Shown in pieces: positions 16,911 to 25,583 of a DNA stretch of 64,000 nt. The translations under genes and the position numbers were made by a program. The stretch's first letter is position 1. Each line of letters starts with the position of its first letter. The notes under the pieces are model-generated. The model was given only the letters and a program-made list of their open reading frames with translations. It was not told where the DNA came from and ran no database searches. The stretch lies in NCBI GenBank assembly GCA_028874335.1, contig JAPPJY010000009.1:121803-185802 (forward strand), written 5' to 3'. Source of the stretch: Gemmatimonadota bacterium (GTDB lineage Bacteria; Latescibacterota; UBA2968; GCA-2709665).

Positions 16911-19313
16911 CTAGAAATCTTGGGCAACGCGGAAACCGAGCCGATAGGAGGCGTGGCCCGTTTCACGCCAAACCCTAGAATGTGAGTTACCACCGCGTAC
17001 ACCTCGAACTTGGCGTGTGACCATCCTGTTCGCCCGGGGATGCCAATAACGTCTTGAGCAGAAGCCGCTCATCCAAGCTGACCCGTCCGTGGGCGCGCCC
17101 CAATAGCCCTTGTTCCAGCAATCCTGAACCCATTCCTGGACATTTCCGTGCATGTCATGCAATCCCCACGCGTTGGAAGGAGACGAACCAACCGGGTCCG
17201 TCATCTCGTCGTCTCCGCCGTAGCTGCGGGACTCATCACCCCAGCTATACAGCGTCGTCGTCCCCGCACGGCAGGCGTACTCCCACTCGGCTTCGCTCGG
17301 CAGCCGGTACCGTTTTCGCGTCGTATTGGACAGCCATTCCGCAAACGCTACCGCCTCGTTCCACGTTACATTGATCACCGGACGCCATCCCCTCCCCCAC
17401 CCTTCGTCGTCAGGCAATCGCCGGTCCGTCGCCGCAGCGAATCGGTCGTACTCTGCGAACGTCACCTCGTACTTCGACAGCGCGAATGACCCGACGGTCA
17501 CAGTATGCGGTGGATCGCTACTTCCGTCGAGTGGACAGTGCTCTTGCAAACAGCCCATCTGAAAACGCCCAGCGGGAATCACCACCATCTCCGGCTCAAG
17601 AGGAAGAGGATGTCTGCCCTTTTCCACCAATTCTACCTTTACTTGTCTATCCAGCCCGTTAGCCCGGTCGAACACCCTAATTATCGCTGTCTGCCCCTCT
17701 ACGCCGACACCAATCCCCCATGCCACGGTCGAATAAGCCAAATCCGGCTCGATCGCGACGATTTCATTATGGCTCGATTCCCAGCTATACTGCGGGGGCT
17801 TGCTACCAAGGTATGTCACAGCACGTAGGCGCACCGTATCACTCTCGGAGATATTCAGTTCTTCAATACCATATAAATCGGAAGGCGACGCGTTAACGTA
17901 CAAGCCCTGACGCACCGAATAGAAGGCCCTACTGTTGAAATCTCCGTAGAGCATGAAATTGTGTTCATTCCCTTTTACACGTAACTCCAATCTATGCTCT
18001 CTGTCCCCACGCTTGGGGCTGAGGTATCTCAACCAGTAGAAGCTGTCCGCGAACGAGACGATCCTCTTCTGTATCTCGACAAACTTCTCGGCCAACTGGT
18101 CGGCCAGTTCGGTCACGTCCGAAATCTGGAAGAAACCGGCGTTGCCCAACTCCTTCAGGACCTCCGGATCGATCTCGTTCCCCAGCCCAATCGTATAGAT
18201 ATTCTTGCTTCCCCGCGCCTCAAGCGCCTCCGATAGCGTATATGACCCCTGCGTGTCGCTGCCGTCGGTCAGGATGACCAGGAATCCCTGCTGGACTTCG
18301 TTGGTCGTGAAAACGTCCTGCCACCGCCGGGTTCCGGTGATAATGCTGCCGTACAGGTTGGTGGTGGAAAAGCCCAGCCGGATCTCCCGGATCGCTTTCG
18401 TCAGCGCTTCCACGTCGTTCGTAAAGTCATGCAGCTGCACCGGATGCTCGGAGAATTCGTACAGGGCGATTTCCTGGTTCTCGGTCATGTTCTCCACCAG
18501 GACGATCGCGGCTTCCTTGATCTGCTCCAGGTGGTCCTTCACGCTGGTACTGGTGTCCAGCATCAGCACGGTCTTCAGCTTGAAGCGATGGGGTAAAGCT
18601 CTCCGCTTCTGCACGCGCATCGCCGATTCGGTCGGTGAAACCTCCTGATCGTTTTCACGCACTTCAAAATGCTCGGTGGTCAGGGCCGTCACCCCCCAGT
18701 TGTCCAGGTCGAGCACCTGGAAGAGAATATTGACAAAGCTCGGCGCCTCGGTCGTGATCCGGTGCCCGACCAATTTGAACCGAAATTCAACGACCCTGAT
18801 GGTAATCGTCTCCGAATCCGTACCACCCCGCCCGTCGTTCACGGTGAACGTGACGCGGCGGGTGCTACCTTCACCGCTCGTGGGCATCCAGCGGAAGGTG
18901 GAACCCGAAAACGACGATCCTGCGGGATTCCCGCTCACGTGGTAGGTGAGGTTATCGTCGTCCGGGTCGGAAGCGACCAGCTCGATAGCGAGAGGAACGC
19001 CTACGGGTACGCCCTGGTCGCCGATTCGCTCCAGCACCGGCGGATCGTTGGGAACGGAGCTTTGACCGAAGAATCTGGCGAAGGCAACAAAATCGGCGAA
19101 TCCCACCTGTCCGTCGCCGTTCAGATCGTACTTCGCCTCGTAACCGCTATCGCCCGAACTGGTCCCGAATTTTGCCGCAAACGCCACAAAATCGTTGAAC
19201 CCAACTATTCCGTTGCCGTCGAAATCGGCATCGGCCGCGGACTGGGCGTAGACAAAAACAAGCCCTGTGAATCCGACGACCAATGCCAGGAAAAGACCTA
19301 TTTTGACCTTCAT
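16911..19313 (-). CDS. Secreted dockerin-like / vWA / FGE-fold chimeric protein
   Basis: 800-residue exported protein. Signal peptide at 1-24. Two calcium-loop repeats (DFDGNGIVGFNDFVAFAAKF and DLNGDGQVGFADFVAFARFF) form a dockerin-like or EF-hand pair at 28-86. A cadherin-like Ig domain spans about 92-177 (NDGRGGTDSETITIRV). A von Willebrand A domain spans about 246-425, with the metal site DTSTS and LTDGSD. A beta-rich linker leads to a C-terminal FGE-fold domain at about 566-800 (MVVIPAGRFQMGC, YRLPSEAEWEY, DMHGNVQEWVQDCW, YRLGFRV). The true FGE cysteine pair is not seen, so a binding or structural role is more likely than sulfatase activation. It probably acts outside the cell or at its surface, held by calcium-dependent contacts. 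The ATG at 19313 begins directly with the signal peptide. Confidence 0.88.
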   Translation of the reverse strand: MKVKIGLFLALVVGFTGLVFVYAQSAADADFDGNGIVGFNDFVAFAAKFGTSSGDSGYEAKYDLNGDGQVGFADFVAFARFFGQSSVPNDPPVLERIGDQGVPVGVPLAIELVASDPDDDNLTYHVSGNPAGSSFSGSTFRWMPTSGEGSTRRVTFTVNDGRGGTDSETITIRVVEFRFKLVGHRITTEAPSFVNILFQVLDLDNWGVTALTTEHFEVRENDQEVSPTESAMRVQKRRALPHRFKLKTVLMLDTSTSVKDHLEQIKEAAIVLVENMTENQEIALYEFSEHPVQLHDFTNDVEALTKAIREIRLGFSTTNLYGSIITGTRRWQDVFTTNEVQQGFLVILTDGSDTQGSYTLSEALEARGSKNIYTIGLGNEIDPEVLKELGNAGFFQISDVTELADQLAEKFVEIQKRIVSFADSFYWLRYLSPKRGDREHRLELRVKGNEHNFMLYGDFNSRAFYSVRQGLYVNASPSDLYGIEELNISESDTVRLRAVTYLGSKPPQYSWESSHNEIVAIEPDLAYSTVAWGIGVGVEGQTAIIRVFDRANGLDRQVKVELVEKGRHPLPLEPEMVVIPAGRFQMGCLQEHCPLDGSSDPPHTVTVGSFALSKYEVTFAEYDRFAAATDRRLPDDEGWGRGWRPVINVTWNEAVAFAEWLSNTTRKRYRLPSEAEWEYACRAGTTTLYSWGDESRSYGGDDEMTDPVGSSPSNAWGLHDMHGNVQEWVQDCWNKGYWGAPTDGSAWMSGFCSRRYWHPRANRMVTRQVRGVRGGNSHSRVWRETGHASYRLGFRVAQDF

Positions 19314-19499
19314 TGCCGTGCCCTTTCAAGAACGGATGAATGTGAATGAGACAACGACATCCCCCACCGCATCAGCTTTCGTCTGCCCCTTCGACCCTTC
19401 GACAAGCTCAGCACACGCGATCCAGGCAGGCTCAGGCGACGGGCTCACGTGAGACCGACGCGTTTCAGGCATGACAGTTTGGGCTAAATTTACGCGGGC

Positions 19500-19524
19500 G
19501 GGCGGCCACAAGGGACGCCCCTAC
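19500..19524. repeat. Dispersed palindromic repeat, family A (partial copy)
   Basis: GGGCGGCCACAAGGGACGCC then CCTAC, matching the first part of the copies at 14037 and 30198. The second palindrome is missing. Confidence 0.7.
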
Positions 19525-19865
19525 ATTCCGACCGACATGCGGCGCCAGGTGTGGCGAGTAGTCGCAATTTGAGGCCGCGGGCGCCGGATTGCACCTTCGA
19601 TCCGGAGCGAGCGGATGGCGCCGGCCCGGCACGCCCGCGACCATCTGGCGGCGCGGCATCAATAATGACCGACGTCAGGCTCGTCCCGTCTCCGCATTCG
19701 CCTGGTCATTGTTGAACAGGTCGTCCACGTTGGTATTGTCCATGGAGACATGTCCCGGATCATTACCGTCGCAAATGCAAGCGCCTTGTGCCCGCCGGTT
19801 GGTGAATCGGGGAGAGCAGTCGGTTCTCAGGTTCAAGAATCGAGAACGCTGATCCCGAATGGCTT

Positions 19866-20203
19866 AAATTGACGCCAGAAGCGGCATTGATTCACAAACA
19901 GAAAGGGCCGCATCACGGATCACCCCGCAGGAGCTTCGGGGGACAAAAAACGGTGTGCGCATTCCTGGATGACCGTCGGTCTTCGACTCTGGCCGGTCAG
20001 GGAACCGACGGTATTTTGGAGTTCGAAAAAGGCCGTGAAAAATGAACGATGAAACATGCTCAAACGACCATTGATATAGCTGAAGAACGGTGCATCAGTA
20101 ATCTATTTAATACGTTATTTTTAAAGCAAGTATAATAACTTCCGGATTTATCCATTCCTTCCGAATATGTCTACAAATCGGCAGTTTTCTCAACATTTTC
20201 ACC
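19866..20203 (+). ncRNA. Structured repeated intergenic element, copy 1 (putative RNA)
   Basis: The core at 19904-20012 begins AAGGGCCGCATCACGGATCA and ends in the long stem CCGTCGGT / ACCGACGG. An internal hairpin pairs CCCCG with CGGGG. Copies 2 (25043-25402) and 3 (26369-26482) have the same order of conserved blocks, but the internal stem changes sequence while keeping pairing. That is the pattern of a structured RNA. Homology with copy 2 continues past the core through AAGTATAATAA to TTTTCTCAACAT. No coding region follows closely. Class unknown; it does not fit the riboswitch motifs I know. Confidence 0.55.
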
Positions 20204-20404
20204 CGGTCGGATAGGATAGACGTCTTCAGGCTTGCTTCAGGCGTTCGATTGGCGCCGATCGGGATGCCTGTACCGAGTTTGGCGTATGTCAGCGTTATGA
20301 TACGGGCAACCACAAGCGTTGCCACCTACTGCTTCAACGACGGCGCTACGAGGGCAGAAGGCCGTTGATCCCCGGGGGTGTCGGCATATTCGCTTCGTAC
20401 GAGG

Positions 20405-20446
20405 TCTTGGGTTTTATCCTGCCGATCCTGTGCATCCATGTTTCCC
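20405..20446. repeat. ATCCTG-type repeat, single copy
   Basis: TTGGGTTTTATCCTG then ATCCATGTTTCCC, as at 15956-15990. Confidence 0.65.
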
Positions 20447-20612
20447 ACTTGCGTCCAAACTGTCATCCAGAGGAAGCCGCCAGGCTGACAAGGGATCGCC
20501 TGACGCACATCAACTGCAATCCCACCGTGCCGTCGCTTGACCCCGAAGCCCGAATCCGCTATTATTACCCGCAACTTCGGTACAAATCTGCTGCAATAGG
20601 AAAGAGACGAGA

Positions 20613-20996
20613 GTGCCGGACGACAACAATCTCATCAGAGAATACAGAGGCATTCTGGGACAGGTCAACACGCCCCTGGTTTTCTTTGCTCTGGCGCTTC
20701 TGGTCATTGAAGCCATCATTGGATTTACCCTCGTCAATTCAAGACTTGACGCCGACCAACAATTCAACGCAATCTTGATCATGGCCGGCTTATTCATTGC
20801 TGTACTCCTCGTCGTTGCGTTTATAACCGTGAAATATCCGCTGAATTTGATGGACAAAGTGGATGAAAGCCTGAAACGTCACGAAGTGACGGGGAATCTC
20901 CTTGCAAGTGAGATGTTCAAAGATGCAGTTATGGATGCGGTAGCTGATATTGACAGGGCGCACCGTGAAAGGGAGGCTGACAGTGGATCCGGGTAA
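20613..20996 (+). CDS. Small membrane protein, unknown function
   Basis: 127 residues starting from GTG at 20613 with AGGAAAGAGA about six bases upstream. Two membrane helices near 20-42 (TPLVFFALALLVIEAIIGFT) and 53-74 (AILIMAGLFIAVLLVVAFIT), then a charged helical C-terminus facing the cytoplasm. Its end overlaps the start of the winged-helix gene by 14 bases, so the two are translationally coupled and may act together, for example as membrane sensor and DNA-binding partner. No family recognised. Confidence 0.75.
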   Translation: MPDDNNLIREYRGILGQVNTPLVFFALALLVIEAIIGFTLVNSRLDADQQFNAILIMAGLFIAVLLVVAFITVKYPLNLMDKVDESLKRHEVTGNLLASEMFKDAVMDAVADIDRAHREREADSGSG

Positions 20997-21252
20997 CCGA
21001 GAAACCACAAAGGAGATCGTTAGAGTCATCTATCACTCGAAAGGTGATTGGCGCACGCCCGGGGGAATTGCGAGAGATCTTGGAATCTCGTCTGAAACAG
21101 TGACGCAGGTCGTTAAGAGCCATCCCGATTTCTTCATTATGGCAAGCGACGGACGGGCGAAATATGCACTCCGTCTCGGCGGTTACGACGGCGTGTCGCT
21201 AACCGAGCGCGCGCGTGACCTGTACCTCAAGGAGCTGACGCTGAGCTCCTGA
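20983..21252 (+). CDS. Small winged-helix DNA-binding-like protein
   Basis: 89 residues starting from GTG at 20983, chosen for the GGGAGG site eight bases upstream; the longer frame from 20950 has none. WRTPGGIARDLGISSETVTQ is a clear helix-turn-helix, and FFIMASDGRAKYALRLGG reads as the wing strand. It resembles small winged-helix domains often found in restriction, toxin or phage-type regulators. Coupled with the membrane protein before it. Target unknown. Confidence 0.7.
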   Translation: MDPGNRETTKEIVRVIYHSKGDWRTPGGIARDLGISSETVTQVVKSHPDFFIMASDGRAKYALRLGGYDGVSLTERARDLYLKELTLSS

Positions 21253-21269
21253 TTTACGACACGTCACCC

Positions 21270-21333
21270 TTGCGCTTTTTGCCGGTGTTGCTTTTCGTTT
21301 TTTGCTTCAAGCTGAATGCCGATGGCTGACGGT
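21270..21333. repeat. Composite dispersed repeat (GCTTCAAGCTGA type)
   Basis: TGCGCTTTTTGCCGGTGTTG followed by GCTTCAAGCTGAATGCC. The same two blocks, in the same order, occur at 37313-37402. Confidence 0.65.
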
Positions 21334-21490
21334 TTATTTCAAGGTTTGATCGTCCGTCAGTCAGATCATGTTTGTGAGTCGCGACATGGCGCGGAATTCT
21401 CCACATTGTTCTGTCGGTTGTTACAATGTTCAAACTTTACGTTGAGCACTGACGACTTGATTGTCTGCGTTGTCAAAGTGTTTTCCAGTT

Positions 21491-22351
21491 TCAAGGGTCG
21501 CGCGTGCGGGCAACGCGGAAACCGTAGTAAATGTCCTTGCTGTCGGCGTTAATTCTCTCGCGGTTCGCGGCGCGCAGATAAGGGTGATCGTCGAACCAGG
21601 AGCCACCACGGATTACGCGCTTGGAGCAATCCCCGCGCTCCCATGCGGACCCGTCCGCCGGCGCACCGCGGTAGCTGTCGTTCCAGCAGTCCTGCACCCA
21701 CTCCCATACGTTTCCGTGCATGTCATGAACTCCCCAGTCGTTGGCGGTAAACGACCCCACCGCCACCCACCAGTCCCATCGGCTTCCGCAACCATCGCAA
21801 TTAGCTCGGTTGCGTCGGATCTCGTTCCCCCAGCTATACGTCGTCACAGTCCCCGCTCGCGCCGCGTACTCCCATTCCGCCTCGCTCAGCAGCCGATACT
21901 TCGCACCCGTCCGCTGCGACAACCACAAAACATATGATTGCGCGTTATCCCAACTCACGTCCATCGCAGGTAAGTTCCCGCGTCCCCATCCTCTATCGTC
22001 CGGTCGATACCCTTCGCAGCCACCATCAGACACGCACGCGTCCCATTCTGCAAACGTCACTTCGTACACACCGACGGCCAGCCAGTAATTGAGGGTCACA
22101 ACACGCACAGGGCCCTCATTTTCAAGACGTCCGAACTCGCCAGCCGGAGAACCCATCTTGAACGATCCCCGGGGCAACACGACCATCCGTGGGCATAGCG
22201 AGCAGTCCTGGAATCTGCGGCCGTCTGTGTGTCCCTGAAGTCGACGCTGTGCCTCGGCCACCCCTTGATGCGTCTGCGCGGCCGACCCTTCGGCAGCGAC
22301 AACTGAGAACCACCCCAGCAGAGACAGTGCACATACTAAAGCGTTCCGCAC
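21491..22351 (-). CDS. Secreted FGE/SUMF1-fold protein
   Basis: 286 residues with a signal peptide at about 1-20 (ALVCALSLLGWFSVVAA). The FGE-fold domain spans about 55-286: MVVLPRGSFKMGSPAGEFG, YEVTFAEWDACVSDGGCEGY, YRLLSEAEWEYAARAGTVTT, DMHGNVWEWVQDCWNDSYRG, RVIRGGSWFDDHPYLRAANR and YYGFRVARTRDP. The cysteine pair that does the oxidation in human and bacterial FGE lies just after the GGS motif; here that segment has none, so sulfatase activation is unlikely. Domains of this fold also bind ligands or act as variable receptors. Paralogous to the C-terminus of the 16.9-19.3 kb gene and to the remnant at 16.2 kb. ATG at 22351 has only a weak ribosome site. Confidence 0.85.
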   Translation of the reverse strand: MRNALVCALSLLGWFSVVAAEGSAAQTHQGVAEAQRRLQGHTDGRRFQDCSLCPRMVVLPRGSFKMGSPAGEFGRLENEGPVRVVTLNYWLAVGVYEVTFAEWDACVSDGGCEGYRPDDRGWGRGNLPAMDVSWDNAQSYVLWLSQRTGAKYRLLSEAEWEYAARAGTVTTYSWGNEIRRNRANCDGCGSRWDWWVAVGSFTANDWGVHDMHGNVWEWVQDCWNDSYRGAPADGSAWERGDCSKRVIRGGSWFDDHPYLRAANRERINADSKDIYYGFRVARTRDP

Positions 22352-22554
22352 GATTACTCACCTTTCGGCAGTCTTCACAGTTTATCGCTGCCCGCCGCCC
22401 AGACGCGAACGATCCGCGATTTCCTGGTTCTCGTTCGCCAGCCGTGTGAAACTGGTGGTCTGCTTGCAATCCCATCGGGACTGCGCAAACTCGCGGATGT
22501 CTTGCCTCCATATTTAAACCGATAGCGCCACACTCTATTTGGTCAGTGTGGAAG

Positions 22555-23076
22555 TCATCCACTCGCCCTTCCTGTGGAATCCCAGCGTGCAGAAATCATA
22601 CTTTCAAGTCTGGCTACCTCGGCGAAAAGCGAGTCGACCCGAACCCGTAGATCGTCCAGAAGGCTTAACAGAAGCCCAAACACCAACCGGTCTGAGGAAC
22701 GCGTGTCCTTGAGAATATCTACATACAATTGTCCGATGGTGGTATCCGCTTCTGCGGACTTCCAGTCATTTGAGGGCATATCCTGCTTCCAGTGTTTTGA
22801 GAGTATATCCTGCTTCCAGTGTTTTGAGAGTATATCCTGCTTCCAGTGTTTTGAGAGTATATCCTGCAAGATATATTCTACGTCTATCGCATCTTCGGTT
22901 CGCTCTTTCGGCTTGCGCATGACTCTACGATTGTCTGTCCTGTCTAAGTTTGACCCGTTTGCGAAAAGCACCGACGCGCGCGTCGTGTCCGATACGGCCA
23001 ACGAGTCAGCGGCGTGCGTTACATCGACCCCCATCAGCAGCGCCACCGCACTACCCAGAAATCGTCTGGTGTTCAT
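22555..23076 (-). CDS. Secreted small protein with 9-residue tandem repeats
   Basis: 173 residues with a signal peptide (SAVALLMGVDVTHA then ADS). The centre has three perfect copies of DILSKHWKQ and a fourth degenerate one (DMPSNDWK), encoded by a 27-base tandem repeat at 22757-22866. The C-terminal third is a likely coiled coil (SLLDDLRVRVDSLFAEVARL). Start at 23076 with AAAGGGGTGG about ten bases upstream. No family recognised. The repeat number could vary between strains. Confidence 0.65.
   Translation of the reverse strand: MNTRRFLGSAVALLMGVDVTHAADSLAVSDTTRASVLFANGSNLDRTDNRRVMRKPKERTEDAIDVEYILQDILSKHWKQDILSKHWKQDILSKHWKQDMPSNDWKSAEADTTIGQLYVDILKDTRSSDRLVFGLLLSLLDDLRVRVDSLFAEVARLESMISARWDSTGRASG
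22757..22866. repeat. 27-base in-frame tandem repeat
   Basis: Three nearly identical units containing TATCCTGCTTCCAGTGTTTT plus a diverged fourth, inside the coding region of the secreted protein. The unit length is a multiple of three, so gains or losses keep the frame. Confidence 0.9.
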
Positions 23077-23158
23077 TGGTCCACCCCTTTTCCCACCATA
23101 CTACTCATTTGCGTTAGAGATATCACCTCCGCATGCTATTGTATTCGACCTGTCCCAC

Positions 23159-23287
23159 TCAGCTCCGAATCGTCGGCTCCGAGAGCTCGAACTCTCTCGA
23201 CAGTTTTCGTGGCCTGCGAGCCGTTCGCACCAGCTCCACCTTCTGTTGCCGAAACTCGGACGCATTGGCAAGAGGTGTCTTTGGCAT
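23159..23287 (-). pseudogene. IS3-family OrfA-type transposase remnant
   Basis: 42-codon fragment beginning MPKTPLANASEFRQQKVELV and running through the helix-turn-helix PRKLSREFELSEPTIRS to a TGA. IS3-type OrfA proteins continue with Trp-Val here. The next codons read VGQVE, so a TGG to TGA nonsense change is likely. OrfB and terminal repeats are not seen. Relic of an insertion in the accessory region. Confidence 0.65.
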
Positions 23288-23308
23288 GGTAATCCGCGTC
23301 TCGTCTCA

Positions 23309-23401
23309 TTAAAATGAAGAGCATTTCGGTTGCCACGAAACGCGGCAACTCCACCCGACAATACACAGTGCCGCGACGGCGATCGCGAAGAAGAATCTCA
23401 T
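23309..23401 (-). CDS. Possible 30-residue secreted or membrane micropeptide
   Basis: ATG at 23401 overlaps the stop of the preceding gene (ATGA), which favours coupled translation. The product starts MRFFFAIAVAALCIVGWSCR, a signal or membrane helix with a possible lipobox-like cysteine, and ends after 30 residues. It may be the truncated start of a lipoprotein gene broken by the IS remnant 20 bases downstream. Confidence 0.35.
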   Translation of the reverse strand: MRFFFAIAVAALCIVGWSCRVSWQPKCSSF

Positions 23402-23769
23402 CTCTCGTACTCCTCGAAGTCTGATTCTGCACCGGGATCTGGTTTGCCCTGTGCCTCTGGATCCCTCACTTTGCTGCGCGGGTCAGTGAGATCGTCGGAT
23501 TTGATAACCGTTTTCTGCGACGACTCCTTCTGAGACATTCTGGCGACCTTTACTTCCAGGATACGCACGCGTATCAGCAGGTCCGTCACCGACCTGGCTA
23601 TCTTCAGTTGTTCACGCTGGGCTTGACTTCCCAACTCCACGTCCCTGAACACGAAACGGGCCAATTTTTCAAGTTCTTGACAGCAGGTCGCCTTGCACCG
23701 TTCCTGCGCTGAAACGTCTACTGCGATTGCGTGATATGTGACAAGAAAAACCAACCAGGAGAACCGCAT
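23398..23769 (-). CDS. Small secreted coiled-coil protein, unknown function
   Basis: 123 residues. Signal peptide at about 1-21 (WLVFLVTYHAIAVDVSA then QERC), a Cys cluster (CKATCCQEL), a helical middle with heptad character (LLIRVRILEVKVARM) and an acidic, charged tail. ATG at 23769 has GGAGGAG just upstream. The size, signal peptide and short coiled coil are like the 22.6 and 15.3 kb proteins, suggesting a set of small envelope proteins in this accessory region. No family recognised. Confidence 0.65.
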   Translation of the reverse strand: MRFSWLVFLVTYHAIAVDVSAQERCKATCCQELEKLARFVFRDVELGSQAQREQLKIARSVTDLLIRVRILEVKVARMSQKESSQKTVIKSDDLTDPRSKVRDPEAQGKPDPGAESDFEEYER

Positions 23770-23861
23770 CTCTCCTCCGTATCCCCTCCCCGCTTGACAG
23801 ATGGCCCTCCGCTGCTAAGTCGACAATTGCACTACGGTCGTTGCCCCTAGACGAACAGTTT
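23770..23861. other. Short gap, nothing recognised
   Basis: AT-rich spacer upstream of the small secreted protein gene; it probably holds its promoter, not resolved. Confidence 0.3.
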
Positions 23862-24190
23862 TCATAGGGTTATCGGGACGATCCAGTACCGATTAACTGC
23901 CTCGCCATTATTGCCCGGCGACCTCGCCCTCGTCACAGTTCCGAATCTGTCTTTATCCTTTCTGGTACTTTTCATTGTAACATACCACGTTCGGTCAAAT
24001 GGGTCTTCACGAAGACATAAGCTCTTACAGCGTCGAGAGCGGGCGGGGGAAGTCCACTCTCGGCGAGAGCCGCCTGAATCTCCGACGGCAAAGGCGACAA
24101 AGCCTTGTCCAATCGTGGGGCGGATTCGGCGGTGAAAACCCAGTAAGGTTTGAAATGAAAGAAAACGGAATCGTACCACAGACTTATGAC
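23862..24190 (-). pseudogene. Possible decayed gene in two frames
   Basis: One frame reads FHFKPYWVFTAESAPRLDKA and LSPLPSEIQAALAESGLPPP, then stops near 23972. Another continues with DRTWYVTMKSTRKDKDRFGT to a stop at 23862. Each half looks coding while the other frame over the same bases does not, so one frameshift near 24000 would join them. No clear start. Low confidence. Confidence 0.25.
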
Positions 24191-24239
24191 CCGTCCATCA
24201 TACCGGCGTCCGCCAGCCTGATTATCTGACAATCTATCG

Positions 24240-24695
24240 CTATTCTTCCGGCTGCCGTTTCCTTTTTTCCTTCCACAAATGCTTCCAACCATCCGGTATT
24301 TTGCATCCCTCTCCGTCTTCTTTTGTCCCAAGAAGCCTGTCAACGTAGATCGGCTCCCCTCTTGTCCTGTTCTTGTTGCCCTTCTGCAAGTGCTGCACAT
24401 CGGCATACCACGCCACCACAGTATCGACAGGACACCCTCTATCGAGCAACCAATACGCGAAATCGCGCATATCCGCCCCCATTATTATCAGCGTCATCTG
24501 AGCTTCCCGTATGACCGACAGAAGGATCTTACACGTCGTTGTGTCCTGAGCCGCCACCGTAGCGCTGTCGTCAGTGGCGGCAGACACGGAGCCCGTCGTG
24601 CTGTCGGGGCAGGTGGCTGCGCTGGCAGGGAAGCCGCCGGCCAGGACGATTGCAGCGAGAATCATCCACTCACCGTTTCTGACTTTCTGGCGCAT
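24240..24695 (-). CDS. Secreted protein with signal peptide, unknown function
   Basis: 151 residues from ATG at 24695, preferred over ATGs at 24701 and 24713 because GAGG lies seven bases upstream. Signal peptide MILAAIVLAGGFPASAA, then a Thr/Ser/Asp-rich stretch, a helical domain (LLSVIREAQMTLIIMGADMR) and several cysteines (TTCKILL, DRGCPVD, GEGCKIP) that could form disulfides. The C-terminus is basic. No family recognised. Confidence 0.6.
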   Translation of the reverse strand: MRQKVRNGEWMILAAIVLAGGFPASAATCPDSTTGSVSAATDDSATVAAQDTTTCKILLSVIREAQMTLIIMGADMRDFAYWLLDRGCPVDTVVAWYADVQHLQKGNKNRTRGEPIYVDRLLGTKEDGEGCKIPDGWKHLWKEKRKRQPEE

Positions 24696-25583
24696 ATTCA
24701 TACCTCTCCTCAATATTCACGGGTTCCGAAAGTGGGATTTCAGCCTGGGCTCGCCTTGCCGCTTTGATGGCCGCCGGTTGTCGACCCTAAAGTCAATGTG
24801 TAAGATGTCGGTATTGCTGGCGACGATATCGCGAACGCAAAACACCGGAAATGGAATCCGGAGTTGTCGTACCGCCCGGCAAGAGACGTGCATTGTTCCA
24901 CCTATTGACGTAGTCGAATAACGCGCGTTTCTGCTTCTTGGCTGGTCCGCTCCGGTTTCGAGCAACTTTACAGGCGAGATATCTGCCGTCGCCACGCTTA
25001 TGCCCGAGACAGTCGCGACGGATACAGGATCCAGGGTGCTGCAATTGACGCCAGAGATATCGTCGAGTTAAAATCACCAAGGGCCGCGTCGCGGATCACC
25101 GTACAAAGGCGCCGGTAGACAAAAAGCGGTGCCTGTGCATGTCCGATGCGGACAGGCTTCTTCCTGGATTACCGTCGGTCTTCGACTCCGGCCGGTCAGG
25201 GAACCGACGGTTACTGGAGTTCGGAGCAGGCCGTGAAACATGAATTATGTAGCGTGTTCCTGCGGCCGTTAAAACACCTGAACAACCATATGTCAGAAAA
25301 TTAACTAATACGTTGTTTTTAAATCAAGTATAATAATTTCCGAATATATCTGCCGCTTCCGAATATGTCTATAAGTCGGGTAGTTTTTTCAACATATTCG
25401 CGTGGTGCGTTTACCTTTTGACAGAACTCGGTGGAATCGACCCACGTGCGGCAGGAGAGCAAGCAGGTTTCTACTCTATCCCGCGAATGTAAACCGCGCC
25501 CTGTAAATAGCCGATATTCCAAGATTCACCAACCACTTCGAGCATTTCTGATGCAGCTGCTTTGGACCGCCGTTCAGCGTTCA
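24696..25583. other. Gene-free gap with structured element copy 2
   Basis: Nearly 900 bases. Apart from the repeated structured element at 25043-25402, no coding region is supported. Codons of the frames through 24.8-25.0 kb and 25.3-25.5 kb do not look coding. Confidence 0.55.
25043..25402 (+). ncRNA. Structured repeated intergenic element, copy 2 (putative RNA)
   Basis: The core at 25081-25211 matches copies 1 and 3. The internal hairpin here pairs ACCG with CGGT. A longer arm (CCTGT / ACAGG) is inserted where the other copies have a short loop. The long terminal stem CCGTCGGT / ACCGACGG is unchanged. The flank downstream matches copy 1 for about 190 bases, including AAGTATAATAA. No gene on the plus strand follows within 1.5 kb. 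Confidence 0.55.

Larger units (their letters stand above)
19314..20612. other. Gene-free gap with structured element copy 1 and repeats
   Basis: About 1.3 kb. It holds a family A partial repeat at 19500-19524, the first copy of the structured element (19866-20203) and an ATCCTG-type repeat at 20405-20446. Short frames here have no ribosome sites. Confidence 0.6.

Noticed and set aside
16214..22351. Diversity-generating retroelement
   Set aside because: The FGE-fold ends resemble variable receptors, but there is no reverse transcriptase or template repeat in the window, and differences between copies are not limited to adenines.
22757..22866. CRISPR array
   Set aside because: The repeats are directly adjacent, in frame and without spacers.
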